64,000 bases of DNA from Micrococcaceae bacterium Sec5.1 (GTDB lineage: Bacteria; Actinomycetota; Actinomycetes; Actinomycetales; Micrococcaceae). A program made the translations under genes and the position numbers. The notes under the pieces were generated by a model. The model ran no database searches, was not told where the DNA came from, and saw only the letters and a list, made by a program, of their open reading frames with translations. The stretch lies in assembly GCA_039636795.1 (NCBI GenBank), contig CP143430.1, positions 434,001 to 498,000 on the forward strand, written 5' to 3'. This document shows, piece after piece, positions 1 through 8,117 of this stretch (positions are counted from its first letter, which is position 1; every line of letters starts with the position of its first letter).

Positions 1-126
1 GGGGAAAACGCCAAGGAACTTGCTGGTGACGTTGCGGAGAAGTCCAAGGAATTCGCCGGAGATGTTACCGAAAACGTGAAGGGTCTCGGCTCCAAGATCG
101 CAGGCCTGTTCAAGGGCGGGAAGTAG
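1..126 (+). CDS. C-terminal end of a repeat-containing hypothetical protein (partial)
   Basis: Frame 1 is open from the window edge to a TAG at 124-126 and gives 41 residues. They contain two consecutive 11-residue units, KELAGDVAEKS and KEFAGDVTENV, followed by KGLGSKIAGLFKGGK. The Lys/Glu/Ala-rich amphipathic 11-residue pattern resembles late-embryogenesis-abundant or YtxH-like stress proteins. The start and any N-terminal membrane anchor lie outside the window, so the family cannot be fixed. The reading frame is convincing because the repeat is conserved at the protein level. Confidence 0.6.
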   Translation, partial: GENAKELAGDVAEKSKEFAGDVTENVKGLGSKIAGLFKGGK

Positions 127-289
127 ACTTTACGCCACATGGCGCGAGGATGGCAGATCAAGGAACGTGCGGACTTGCACTCCATGAGCTGCCATCCCGC
201 TGTGGTTAAGCGGCGGATCCAGCGCGCGCGGGACCATCGCCTCCACGACGAGTAGGCTGAGCTTCACACGCGATGGACGGGAGGCTCCA

Positions 290-1030
290 GTGGCCGCGAT
301 AACTGCGACAGGTACAACTGCGACTGGTACAACTGCGACTGGTAGTGCCGCGACTGGGACGACGCTGGCTGAGGTGATGGCCGAGTTGGCTGCGCTGGAA
401 GACCCGAGATGGCGCGAGGTGAACGAGAAGCACGGTGACGATCACAGTGTGAACCTCAGTAAGTTGCGCGCCATCGCGAAGCGTTTGAAGACACAGCAAG
501 AGCTTTCACGTGAGCTCTGGGAGACGGACGACACCGCGGCGAAGCTGCTGGCGCTGCTGATCTGCCGGCCCAAGTCGTTCCGATCCGACGAGCTGGACAC
601 CATGCTGCGCGAGGCCCGCACACCCAAAGTCCACGACTGGCTGGTGAACTACGTGGTCAAGAAGAGACCGCATGCCGAAGAGCTGCGGGTCGCCTGGTTT
701 GCGGACAAGGATCCTGTGGTGGCGAGTGCCGGTTGGGCGCTGACATCGGAGCGCGTCGTGAAGGATCCGGCAGGCCTTGACCTCATCGGGCTGCTGGACG
801 CAATTGAGGCCGGGATGAAGGAAGCTCCTGACCGCCTGCAGTGGGCGATGAACACCTGTCTTGCCCAGATCGGCATCGAACACCCCGAGCATCGCGCCCG
901 CGCCTTGAGTATTGGAGAGCGACTGGAGGTGCTGAAGGATTACCCAACTCCGCCCAATTGCACCTCTCCGTTCGCGCCTGTTTGGATCAACGAGATGGTT
1001 CGCCGGCAGCAACTGTCAGCAATCAGCTAG
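290..1030 (+). CDS. DNA alkylation repair (AlkD-like HEAT-repeat) protein
   Basis: The protein has 246 residues from a GTG start preceded by a GAGG-type ribosome site. The body after about residue 30 has the helical-repeat pattern of AlkD-like DNA alkylation repair proteins (for example KLRAIAKRLKTQQELSRELW, ALLICRPKSF, VHDWLVNYVVKK, ASAGWALTSERVVK). Members of that family excise alkylated bases by wrapping helical repeats around DNA. The first 26 residues are a low-complexity Ala/Thr/Gly run made by a 15-bp tandem DNA repeat, so the functional start could be a later ATG near 378. The stop overlaps by 4 bp the stop of the convergent XRE gene. The family call rests on fold pattern only. Confidence 0.65.
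   Translation: MAAITATGTTATGTTATGSAATGTTLAEVMAELAALEDPRWREVNEKHGDDHSVNLSKLRAIAKRLKTQQELSRELWETDDTAAKLLALLICRPKSFRSDELDTMLREARTPKVHDWLVNYVVKKRPHAEELRVAWFADKDPVVASAGWALTSERVVKDPAGLDLIGLLDAIEAGMKEAPDRLQWAMNTCLAQIGIEHPEHRARALSIGERLEVLKDYPTPPNCTSPFAPVWINEMVRRQQLSAIS
302..361 (+). repeat. 15-bp in-frame tandem repeat, 3-4 copies
   Basis: Three near-identical 15-bp units at 302-316, 317-331 and 332-346 (consensus ACTGCGACTGGTACA) are followed by a degenerate fourth unit at 347-361. Because the unit is a multiple of three, the array stays in frame and encodes a (Thr-Ala-Thr-Gly-Thr)-like run at the N-terminus of the AlkD-like protein. Copy number could vary between strains without breaking the gene. 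Confidence 0.8.
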
Positions 1031-1440
1031 CCCCTGTTGCGGTGCATCATCCTGTAGGTCAGTTCGGCGAGCAGCTCCTCGTCTGAAAGATGCGAGGCGC
1101 GGGCGATAGGGGCTGCCGGTACCATGACGCGGGGCCCCGAAGACTGCCGTGAATCCTCGCCGCTGCGCATGTCGTCCGGCGTGATCTGGTCCGGAGCGAA
1201 ACTGGATTTTCCTTTGAGTACTTCAGCCACCGAGCCAGCGCGCCAGCCGAGGGCGTGCTCAAGCTTGCGCTGATTGATTTCCTGGGTGCGCCGCGTACCG
1301 GATTCCAGCGTCCGGACAGTCTTGATCGCGGTTCCAGCCTGCTTGGCCAACTGCACCTGGCTCAGCCCCTGGGCCAAGCGCTCTTCTTTGATCAGGCGGC
1401 CAATGGTCTGGAGTGCTTCAAGTTCATCCACACTTCCCAC
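1027..1440 (-). CDS. XRE-family helix-turn-helix regulator
   Basis: The start taken is a GTG giving about 137 residues (VGSVDELEALQTIGRLIKEE...). An open frame extends further upstream, but that part runs through the promoter region of the neighbouring ABC operon and has no protein-like composition. Residues 9-65 form a lambda-repressor-type helix-turn-helix (GRLIKEERLAQGLSQVQLAK, then TAIKTVRTLESGTRRT). The rest is a short Ser/Ala-rich tail ending in EELLAELTYRMMHRNRG. The ribosome site is weak, so the start could also be the GTG nine bases downstream. The target is unknown. The gene is divergent from the alpha-glucoside transporter operon and could share its promoter region. Confidence 0.7.
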   Translation of the reverse strand: MGSVDELEALQTIGRLIKEERLAQGLSQVQLAKQAGTAIKTVRTLESGTRRTQEINQRKLEHALGWRAGSVAEVLKGKSSFAPDQITPDDMRSGEDSRQSSGPRVMVPAAPIARASHLSDEELLAELTYRMMHRNRG

Positions 1441-1608
1441 TGTTGCATAGGCAACACTGGGCAACCAAATCTGATGACGTGCCTGCTCGGCCAATGTCTT
1501 CCTCGCGGCGCGGCAGGGGCTTCCTTTCGACGGCGAGTGGTTCCGGCCCCAGCCTGGTCGCTCCGTTACGATGCAAAGGTTACTTTGTATCGTTGTGGTT
1601 ACGTTAGG

Positions 1609-1622
1609 TGTAAGCGCTTGCA
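1609..1622. promoter_or_regulatory. LacI-family operator
   Basis: TGTAAGCGCTTGCA is a near-perfect palindrome around the central CG that defines LacI/GalR-family operators. It lies 85 bp upstream of the substrate-binding protein start. The LacI-family gene at the end of the same operon (5197-6249) is the obvious candidate ligand. Confidence 0.75.
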
Positions 1623-1706
1623 TTCCCACCTTGATCATGACTAGTGTGAGGCCCACCACATCAAATCGCGCCACGATTTTCTTGTACTCAGCGAGGAGTC
1701 TTCAGC

Positions 1707-3047
1707 ATGAAAAAATCCAAGTACCTGCTCCCGGTCGCAGCGGCCGGCGTTCTGGCACTTACCATGTCCGCATGTAGCGGAAACAGCGGCGGCGGCGGAA
1801 GCACGGCGTCGAATGACTGTTCCGCCTACGACACCTACGGCAAGCACGACGGCAAGACCGTCTCGGTGTACTCCACTATTGTCGACGTCGAAGCGACAAA
1901 CCTCGAGGAATCCTGGGCACAGTTCGAAAAGTGCACCGGCATTACGGTCAAGTACGAGGGCAGCAAGGAGTTCGAGACCCAGATCGGCGTCCGGGCCCAG
2001 TCCGGTACGGCCCCTGACGTCGCGATCTTCCCGCAGCCCGGTCTTCTGGCCACCCAGGCAAAGGCCGGCTACCTGAAGCCCGCTCCCAAGGCTGTGTCCG
2101 ATCTTGTGGACAAGAACTGGTCCCCAGACTGGAAGAAGTACGGCACGGTGGATGGCACGTTCTACGCCGCCCCGATGCTTGCAAACGTCAAGGGATACGT
2201 CTGGTACTCGCCCAAGACCTTCAAGGACAAGGGTTGGACAGTCCCCAAGACGTGGGATGAAATGATGGACCTGACCAAGAAGATCGCGGACGACAAGACC
2301 ATGAAGCCATGGTGTGCCGGATTTGAATCGGGCGAAGCCACTGGTTGGCCTGGTACCGACTGGATCGAGGACGTTGTCCTGCGTGCCGAAGGCCCGGAAG
2401 TCTATGACAAGTGGATCACGCACCAGATTCCGTTCAATGACCCCAAGATCGTCAACTCCTTCAACAAGGTTGGCGATATCCTCCTCAACCCGAATTACGT
2501 CAACGGTGGCTTCGGTGACCCCCGCTCGATCCTGAGCACCGCGTTTGCCCAGGCCGGTCAGCCCGTTCTGGACGGACAGTGCGCCATGCACCACCAGGCA
2601 TCCTTCCAGGCAGCCAACTGGCCTGCCGGTACCAACGTGGCCGAGGACGGCGACGTCTGGGCATTCATGACTCCTCCGGTGGATGCATCCAAGGGCACAG
2701 CCATCACCGGTGGTGGCGAGTCGGTTGCTGCTTACAAGGACACCCCTGAGGTCCAGGCTTACCTGGCATTCATGGCTAGCGCGGACTTCGCCAACAACCG
2801 CGTGAAGCTCGGCGGTGCCATCAGTGCAAACAAGGGCCTTGACCCGAACAATGCACAGTCCGCCTTGGATAAGCAGTCCATCAAGCTCCTCCAGGATCCC
2901 AAGACCGTCTTCCGTTTTGACGGTTCGGACCTGATGCCGAGCGCCGTGGGTTCCAACTCGTTCTGGAAGGGCATCGTTGCTTGGATCAACGGCAGCTCTG
3001 CCCAGCAGGTAACTGACAGCATCGAGTCCAGCTGGCCCAAGGGCTAA
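1707..3047 (+). CDS. ABC transporter substrate-binding lipoprotein, alpha-glucoside type (AglE-like)
   Basis: The 446-residue protein begins with a lipoprotein signal (MKKSKYLLPVAAAGVLAL, lipobox ending MSAC at about residue 23) and a Gly-rich linker, so it should be tethered outside the membrane. The mature part is a type 1 periplasmic-binding fold for sugars. The stretches PWCAGFESGEATGWPGTDWI and GTAPDVAIFPQPG match the AglE alpha-glucoside-binding branch as I remember it. An AGGAG-like site precedes the ATG. It is the first gene of an operon with two permeases. A strong hairpin follows it, which would keep this protein more abundant than the permeases. Likely substrates are maltose, trehalose or related alpha-glucosides. 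No hydrolase gene is in the operon. Confidence 0.88.
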   Translation: MKKSKYLLPVAAAGVLALTMSACSGNSGGGGSTASNDCSAYDTYGKHDGKTVSVYSTIVDVEATNLEESWAQFEKCTGITVKYEGSKEFETQIGVRAQSGTAPDVAIFPQPGLLATQAKAGYLKPAPKAVSDLVDKNWSPDWKKYGTVDGTFYAAPMLANVKGYVWYSPKTFKDKGWTVPKTWDEMMDLTKKIADDKTMKPWCAGFESGEATGWPGTDWIEDVVLRAEGPEVYDKWITHQIPFNDPKIVNSFNKVGDILLNPNYVNGGFGDPRSILSTAFAQAGQPVLDGQCAMHHQASFQAANWPAGTNVAEDGDVWAFMTPPVDASKGTAITGGGESVAAYKDTPEVQAYLAFMASADFANNRVKLGGAISANKGLDPNNAQSALDKQSIKLLQDPKTVFRFDGSDLMPSAVGSNSFWKGIVAWINGSSAQQVTDSIESSWPKG

Positions 3048-3056
3048 CTCCGAAGG

Positions 3057-3098
3057 CACTGCCTCCCTTGGCTGGTTTGCCCAGCCGGGGAGGCAGTG
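3057..3098 (+). terminator. Intra-operon hairpin (attenuator) after the binding protein
   Basis: CACTGCCTCCC (3057-3067) pairs with GGGAGGCAGTG (3088-3098), and an inner GGCTGG/CCAGCC stem extends the helix. TGTTTCCC follows. The position between binding-protein and permease genes is typical of partial terminators or 3'-end stabilisers that set a high ratio of binding protein to permease. Confidence 0.75.
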
Positions 3099-3143
3099 TG
3101 TTTCCCGGAACTTAGTGATTCACTCACGCCCCGGAGGTTGGGT

Positions 3144-4109
3144 ATGGAATTTATCGGAGGAAAACTCCTTCAAGTAGTGATCGCCCTGGCGATTTTTGCC
3201 GCAATTATCGGCATCCTCATGCTCGTGGTGGATAGGGCACCAAAGTCGGTCAAGGACAAAGTTACGGTGGCCGGATTCCTGGCTCCTGCTGGAATCCTGA
3301 TGCTGGTGGGCCTTGTGTATCCCGCTGTACGGACGTCAATGTTGGCCTTCACGGATGCCAGTGGCCAAGGCAACGGGTTCGATAACTTTGTTTGGATGTT
3401 CACGCAGCCTGAGGCTTTGACCACGCTGCGGAACACCATCATCTGGACCATCCTGGTTCCCCTGTTGTCGACCAGCTTTGGGCTGGCCTACGCCGTCTTC
3501 ATCGATAAGGCCCGTGGAGAGCGGGTTCTGAAGTCCTTGGTCTTCATGCCGATGGCCATCTCCTTTGTAGGAGCCGGCATCATCTGGAAGCTCGTTTATG
3601 ACTACCGCGGCCCCGGTATTGAACAGACGGGTGTCATCAACTTCATCCGCGACGCCATGGGAATGAACCCGAAGCAGTTCCTCCTGGACGCCCCGGAAAA
3701 CACCATCTTCCTGATCATCGTGATGGTGTGGATCCAAACAGGCTTTGCCATGGTGATTCTTTCCGCGGCCATCAAGGGTGTGCCGGTGGAACTCATCGAG
3801 GCAGCCCGTTTGGATGGGGCCAACGCCTGGCAGCAGTTCCGCAACGTTACGGTCCCGGGTATCCGTGGGGCGCTGGTGGTGGTCCTGACTACTATCACGA
3901 TCGCCACGCTGAAGGTCTTCGACATCGTCCGAACCATGACGGCCGGTAACTACGACACGTCGGTTGTGGCCAACGAAATGTACACGCAAGCCTTTCGCGC
4001 CGGCGAGCCAGGACGAGGTGCCGCTTTGGCCCTGATCCTGTTCCTCATGGTGCTGCCCATCGTCGTGTACAACGCTCGAGTCCTTCGCAAGCAAAGGGAG
4101 ATCCATTGA
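3144..4109 (+). CDS. ABC sugar transporter permease 1 (AglF-like)
   Basis: Integral membrane permease of about 321 residues. The ATG at 3144 is chosen because GGAGG lies 7 bp before it, while the upstream frame extension overlaps the hairpin. Six or more hydrophobic segments are visible, beginning LLQVVIALAIFAAIIGILML. The EAA loop that contacts the ATPase is present as EAARLDGANAWQQF. The C-terminal half resembles AglF. The stop overlaps the start of permease 2 (ATTGA), indicating translational coupling. No ATPase gene is in this operon, so a shared MsiK-type multi-sugar ATPase elsewhere would be needed, as is common in actinobacteria. Confidence 0.9.
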   Translation: MEFIGGKLLQVVIALAIFAAIIGILMLVVDRAPKSVKDKVTVAGFLAPAGILMLVGLVYPAVRTSMLAFTDASGQGNGFDNFVWMFTQPEALTTLRNTIIWTILVPLLSTSFGLAYAVFIDKARGERVLKSLVFMPMAISFVGAGIIWKLVYDYRGPGIEQTGVINFIRDAMGMNPKQFLLDAPENTIFLIIVMVWIQTGFAMVILSAAIKGVPVELIEAARLDGANAWQQFRNVTVPGIRGALVVVLTTITIATLKVFDIVRTMTAGNYDTSVVANEMYTQAFRAGEPGRGAALALILFLMVLPIVVYNARVLRKQREIH

Positions 4110-5071
4110 CAGCCACGCCAGCCCCGAAAGAGGCGTCCAAGGCCGCCACCCGGCAGCGTCCTGGATCGGACCCCGCGGAGGACGCCCAGCCGATGATGCG
4201 CAGGGTCAAGACCAAGCTCACTTCCAAGTGGGCAACAGCGGCAGCGATCATCATCGCCGTCGTGTGGTCTGTCCCGACGTTTGGACTCTTTGTTACCTCG
4301 TTCCGTCCTGCCCCGAAGCAGGTGGGCCCCCGCTCAAACGGTTGGTGGAATGCCTTCCTGGACTGGGACTTCACAGTCAAGAACTATACGGACGTCCTTA
4401 CCCCGGCAGGCTCGCAATCTGCCAACCTGTCCCAGTACTTCGCCAACTCGGTAGCGATCGTCATCCCGGTCACCATCTTTGTTCTGGTGTTGGCATCCAT
4501 GGCCGCCTACGTGTTCGCGTGGGGCAAGTTCAAGGGGCGCGACGCACTCTTCATTTTCGTGTTCGCCCTGCAGATCATTCCGCTCCAGATGGCGCTGATT
4601 CCGCTCCTGCAACTCTTTACGCAAACCCTGCATTTGCCGGCGGGTTCGTACGCGCAGCTGTGGATCGCGCACACGATGTTCGGGCTTCCCCTGGGTATTT
4701 TCCTCCTCCACAACTTCATCTCCGAGATCCCTGGTGAAGTTATCGAGGCGGCAAGGGTGGATGGTGCGGGACACAGCACTATTTTCTGGCGCATCATCCT
4801 GCCGCTTTCCGTTCCGGCGCTGGCTTCGCTGGCGATCTTCCAGTTCCTGTGGGTCTGGAACGACCTCCTGGTTGCGCTGGTGTTCTCCGGTGGAACGGCC
4901 GACGTAGCACCTATCACCCAGCGTCTGGCCGAGATTTCCGGTACGCGCGGTGCCAGGGACTACTTGAACCCGGCTGCGGCCTTCGTCTCGATCATCATTC
5001 CGCTTCTGGTGTTCTTCGGCCTGCAGCGGTACTTCGTCCGAGGCCTGCTGTCCGGCGGTCTCAAGGGCTAG
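4106..5071 (+). CDS. ABC sugar transporter permease 2 (AglG-like)
   Basis: A 321-residue permease from a TTG start that overlaps the preceding stop codon. It has a Pro/Ala-rich cytoplasmic N-terminus of about 40 residues, then six predicted transmembrane helices and the EAA loop EVIEAARVDGAGHSTIFWRI typical of MalG/AglG-type carbohydrate permeases. It forms the membrane channel with permease 1 and receives sugar from the upstream lipoprotein. A strong terminator follows directly, before the LacI-type gene. Confidence 0.9.
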   Translation: MTATPAPKEASKAATRQRPGSDPAEDAQPMMRRVKTKLTSKWATAAAIIIAVVWSVPTFGLFVTSFRPAPKQVGPRSNGWWNAFLDWDFTVKNYTDVLTPAGSQSANLSQYFANSVAIVIPVTIFVLVLASMAAYVFAWGKFKGRDALFIFVFALQIIPLQMALIPLLQLFTQTLHLPAGSYAQLWIAHTMFGLPLGIFLLHNFISEIPGEVIEAARVDGAGHSTIFWRIILPLSVPALASLAIFQFLWVWNDLLVALVFSGGTADVAPITQRLAEISGTRGARDYLNPAAAFVSIIIPLLVFFGLQRYFVRGLLSGGLKG

Positions 5072-5083
5072 ACAATTGCAGCG

Positions 5084-5119
5084 TTGGTTACGCAGCGGAT
5101 GACTCCGCTGCGTAACCAA
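5084..5119 (+). terminator. Hairpin terminator of the ABC operon
   Basis: A perfect 16-bp stem, TTGGTTACGCAGCGGA (5084-5099) and its complement (5104-5119), encloses a 4-base loop. A second, shorter inverted repeat (CTTCGCCG at 5143-5150 and CGGCGAAG at 5164-5171) lies between it and the regulator gene. That one could be an additional hairpin or an operator. Confidence 0.8.
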
Positions 5120-5196
5120 GCCCTGCACAAAATAGACTGATTCTTCGCCGAAAGATAAGAAAACGGCGAAGTAAAGGCAGCCGGAGAGGGGGGCCT

Positions 5197-6249
5197 GTGA
5201 CACGAACAACGGGTAGGTCCCAGCGCGGTGGTCATACAGGCGTCAGCATCGAGGACGTCGCAGCAGCAGCGGGAGTGTCTACGGCCACCGTGTCCAGGGC
5301 TGTCAGGGGGCTGCCCCGGGTTTCGCCTGCAACGCGTGAAAAGATCCTGGAAGTCGCGGCGTCGCTGGGCTATGTGGCGTCGTCGTCGGCGTCGGGACTG
5401 GCCACTGGGCGCACGCGCACTATCGGAGTCCTGGCGCCCTTCGTCAGCCGTTGGTTCTTCTCCAAAGCAATAGAAGGCGCGGACAGGGAACTGCACTCGC
5501 GCAAGTACAACCTCTCCCTGTTCAACCTCGGCGGCCATGGCAGCAATCGCGAGCGGCTCTTCAGCTCCACCATGGTCTACAAACAGATCGACGCGCTGCT
5601 GGTGCTGTGTATGGCGCTCAGCGAGGACGAACTGGAACACCTCCACAAGATCGACATCCCGCTGGTAGTGGTTGGCGGGCACGTTGAGGATTGCGCCTAC
5701 ATCGGTATTAACGATTACGACGCCGCGTCCACAGCCGTGCGGCATCTGCTGGACTTGGGACACAAGGACATCGCGCTGCTCCACGGCGACGACGAGACAG
5801 ACCTGAACTTCGACGTTCCCCGTGTCCGAATCCGCGCCTTCCAGGAAGTCATGTCCGACGCCGGCTTGGAAGTCCGTCCTGAATGGGACGAATGGGGTGA
5901 CTTCACAGTTGCCAGCGGGCAGCAGGCATTCCTTCGGCTCTGGAATCAACCCGGACGCAAGCCAACAGCTATTTTCTGTTCCTCTGATGAGATGGCCATG
6001 GGAGTCATCTTCGAAGCCACGCGTCACGGCGTTCGCGTGCCGGAGGACCTCTCAGTCATCGGCATCGACGATCACGACTTTTCCGAAGCATTGGGTCTCA
6101 CAACCGTGGGTCAACGACCGGACGACCAAGCCGAACTGGGAACCAAGATGCTATTGGATGAACTCGATGGCATTGCCGGTGCCGTGCATTCAGAGGTAGC
6201 GCCGCACCAACTGATTGTCCGGGAGACAACGGCACCGCCATGCCGGTAA
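5197..6249 (+). CDS. LacI-family regulator of the alpha-glucoside operon
   Basis: The 350-residue protein starts at a GTG behind a GAGAGGGGGG ribosome site. The N-terminal helix-turn-helix is canonical for LacI/GalR (VSIEDVAAAAGVSTATVSRA), with the hinge helix near SSSASGLATG. It is followed by a sugar-binding periplasmic-like core (IGVLAPFV..., ICIDD-like GIDDHDFSEALGLTTV). Its position after the two permeases and the LacI operator before the binding protein suggest sugar-relieved repression of the transporter. A terminator separates it from the permeases, so it may have its own promoter. Confidence 0.9.
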   Translation: MTRTTGRSQRGGHTGVSIEDVAAAAGVSTATVSRAVRGLPRVSPATREKILEVAASLGYVASSSASGLATGRTRTIGVLAPFVSRWFFSKAIEGADRELHSRKYNLSLFNLGGHGSNRERLFSSTMVYKQIDALLVLCMALSEDELEHLHKIDIPLVVVGGHVEDCAYIGINDYDAASTAVRHLLDLGHKDIALLHGDDETDLNFDVPRVRIRAFQEVMSDAGLEVRPEWDEWGDFTVASGQQAFLRLWNQPGRKPTAIFCSSDEMAMGVIFEATRHGVRVPEDLSVIGIDDHDFSEALGLTTVGQRPDDQAELGTKMLLDELDGIAGAVHSEVAPHQLIVRETTAPPCR

Positions 6250-6256
6250 AGAAAGG

Positions 6257-7180
6257 CTACGAGGCCCGCGCCAACTGACGGATGGGGATCCAGCGTGAGG
6301 CCAGCCGGCGATAAGCTGCAGCCGCGCCCGTCATATCTCCCTCAGCCAGGCATTCGATCCCGAGGCGTACATCCATGGGGGATTCGTCCGGGTACACCTT
6401 GTCCGCCACAGCTCCGTAATCCAGTTCCACCATGGACTGGACGTGGAACAACTCCAGCCATTCGGTGAGCTGCGTGAGATCGTCCAGCATGTCCAGGTCC
6501 GGAGCTGCCAAGGCCAGGTGGGCTACAGCAAAGCGTGCCCGGTCCAGGGCCTCGGTCAACGGTGTCCACACCCGGACCGTGAGGATATGCCCGTCAGACT
6601 CCACCACATCCTTGCGGTCAGACTCAGCGAAAAGCGAGAACCAGCTAAACGGGATACCCCAGGTGGAAGCCCGAGTATGGACACGCTTGGCTTCTTCCCC
6701 GGCGTTGATGCGATCGATCCTGGCTTGATGCTTGTCCCGCTGCGAAACCGGAATCAGCAGATCAGCCAGCGGGCTGTGCACACCATCCATGAGGGCATTC
6801 GCTGCCAGCCCGGCCCGAATCACCAGTTGGCTGGGGCAGTAAAGCAGCCGTCCGGCGTCGTGGGCGTCCTTATCCTGCGGTGACGCGCCAGCGGTCGCGT
6901 CTGTGGCACTGTCCACTGCAGTGTGCCGCCCGCCGGGAACCCGCGTCATGCGCACCAAATCAGTCCGCCCCGTGGGGAAAGGGTCTCCGCCGGTCCGCGT
7001 GATGCGGCCCAGCGAGGCTTGGAGCTCCGCATTTTCGACGGCGGCGCGCGACCGTATCTTGCTGCTGTCCGCCACGAGTTGGCGCTGCTGCTCGGGAGGA
7101 AAAGCCTCAAGGGGCTCGTAAATGCGCAGGGACGAAGAGAACGGCAATCCTGCCTGGCCCCTATACAGGTTTCCAGTCAT
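6257..7180 (-). CDS. Conserved actinobacterial hypothetical protein
   Basis: About 307 residues from the ATG at 7180, preceded by AAAGGGG. An ATG 24 bp upstream is possible but has no ribosome site. I do not recognise the family. The sequence is soluble and helical, without a signal peptide or membrane segment. It shows a central Thr/Ala/Asp-rich linker at about residues 85-105 and a charged, Trp-containing second half (STWGIPFSWFSLFAESDRKD, then VRVWTPLTEALDRARFAVAH). It follows xthA by only about 30 bp on the same strand and is probably co-transcribed with it. A repair-related role would be a guess from context. Confidence 0.7.
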   Translation of the reverse strand: MTGNLYRGQAGLPFSSSLRIYEPLEAFPPEQQRQLVADSSKIRSRAAVENAELQASLGRITRTGGDPFPTGRTDLVRMTRVPGGRHTAVDSATDATAGASPQDKDAHDAGRLLYCPSQLVIRAGLAANALMDGVHSPLADLLIPVSQRDKHQARIDRINAGEEAKRVHTRASTWGIPFSWFSLFAESDRKDVVESDGHILTVRVWTPLTEALDRARFAVAHLALAAPDLDMLDDLTQLTEWLELFHVQSMVELDYGAVADKVYPDESPMDVRLGIECLAEGDMTGAAAAYRRLASRWIPIRQLARAS

Positions 7181-7213
7181 CTCCAGCCGGCCCCTTTCGT
7201 CCATCAGCGGTGA

Positions 7214-8026
7214 TTAGTCTGCAAGCTCCACGATCACGGGAGCGTGGTCCGAGGCGCCCTTGCCCTTGCGTTCCTCGCGGTCGATGGAAGCACCGGTAAC
7301 CCGGGCCGCCAAGGCCGGGGAAGCCAGGCAGAAGTCGATGCGCATGCCTTCCTTCTTCGGGAAGCGCAGCTGCGTGTAGTCCCAGTACGTGTAGACGCCG
7401 GGGCCGGGTGTGTACGGGCGGACGACGTCGGTGTAGCCGGCGGTTTCGAAGGCATGAAAAGCGGCGCGCTCCGGCTCGCTGACGTGCGTGTAGTTGTTGT
7501 TGCGGAACAGTTCGATGTCCCAGACGTCGTCATCGAACGGTGCAATGTTCCAGTCGCCCATGAGTGCGACCTGTGCTGCAGGTGCGGACTTGAGCCACTC
7601 TGCGGCGTTGCCCTGAAGGACGTCAAGCCACTTGAGCTTGTACGGCATGTGTTCGTCGTCCAGCGAGCGGCCATTCGGAACATACAGGCTCCAGATGCGG
7701 ATGCCGCCGCAGGTTGCGGCGATGGCTCGGGCTTCCTGCGCGGGATCCTTGCCGGCCTTGCCGAACATCGGCTGATCCAGGAAGGTGCGCTCTACATCCT
7801 CCAGTCCAACACGCGAGGCGATGGCGACGCCGTTCCACTGGTTCACGCCGCAGTGCGCAACCTCGTAGCCCATGCGCTCAAAGAGCTCCCACGGGAAGTT
7901 ATCGTCCTTGCACTTGGTCTCCTGGATGGCCAGGACATCACAGTCACTGCGCTCAAGCCACGCTTCGACGCGGTCGGCACGGGCACGGAGGGAGTTCACA
8001 TTCCAGGTAGCTATCTTCACAGCCAC
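7214..8026 (-). CDS. xthA: Exodeoxyribonuclease III
   Basis: A 270-residue member of the endonuclease/exonuclease/phosphatase fold that cuts 5' of abasic sites and trims 3' ends. The diagnostic blocks are all visible: KIATWNVNSLRAR at the N-terminus, AIQETK (metal-binding Glu), SLYVPNGR, MGDWNIAP (catalytic Asp and Asn), and RIDFCLAS plus SDHAPV with the catalytic Asp-His pair at the C-terminus. The start is a GTG, with a second in-frame GTG two codons later. The length is normal for bacterial XthA. Confidence 0.95.
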   Translation of the reverse strand: MAVKIATWNVNSLRARADRVEAWLERSDCDVLAIQETKCKDDNFPWELFERMGYEVAHCGVNQWNGVAIASRVGLEDVERTFLDQPMFGKAGKDPAQEARAIAATCGGIRIWSLYVPNGRSLDDEHMPYKLKWLDVLQGNAAEWLKSAPAAQVALMGDWNIAPFDDDVWDIELFRNNNYTHVSEPERAAFHAFETAGYTDVVRPYTPGPGVYTYWDYTQLRFPKKEGMRIDFCLASPALAARVTGASIDREERKGKGASDHAPVIVELAD

Positions 8027-8117
8027 TAACTTACCGAACTTGGCGCCCAGCGCATCCCCTCATGAAGGATTGCTGGGCTGCGGCACGTTTGCGGCACGCC
8101 TGCCGCGACACGGACGA

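Noticed and set aside
148..197. Terminator after the first partial gene
   Set aside because: GGATGGCAG and CTGCCATCC are complementary but separated by 32 bases, with no T-run. Too weak to list as a feature.
1441..1674. N-terminal extension of the XRE regulator
   Set aside because: The extra 78 residues cross the LacI operator and promoter of the ABC operon and have no protein-like pattern. The GTG at 1440 begins the conserved part.
1641..3059. 472-residue open frame on the minus strand
   Set aside because: It is the antisense of the AglE-like binding protein, whose signal peptide, lipobox and family motifs are clear. The antisense frame is rich in His, Arg and Gly without domain features.
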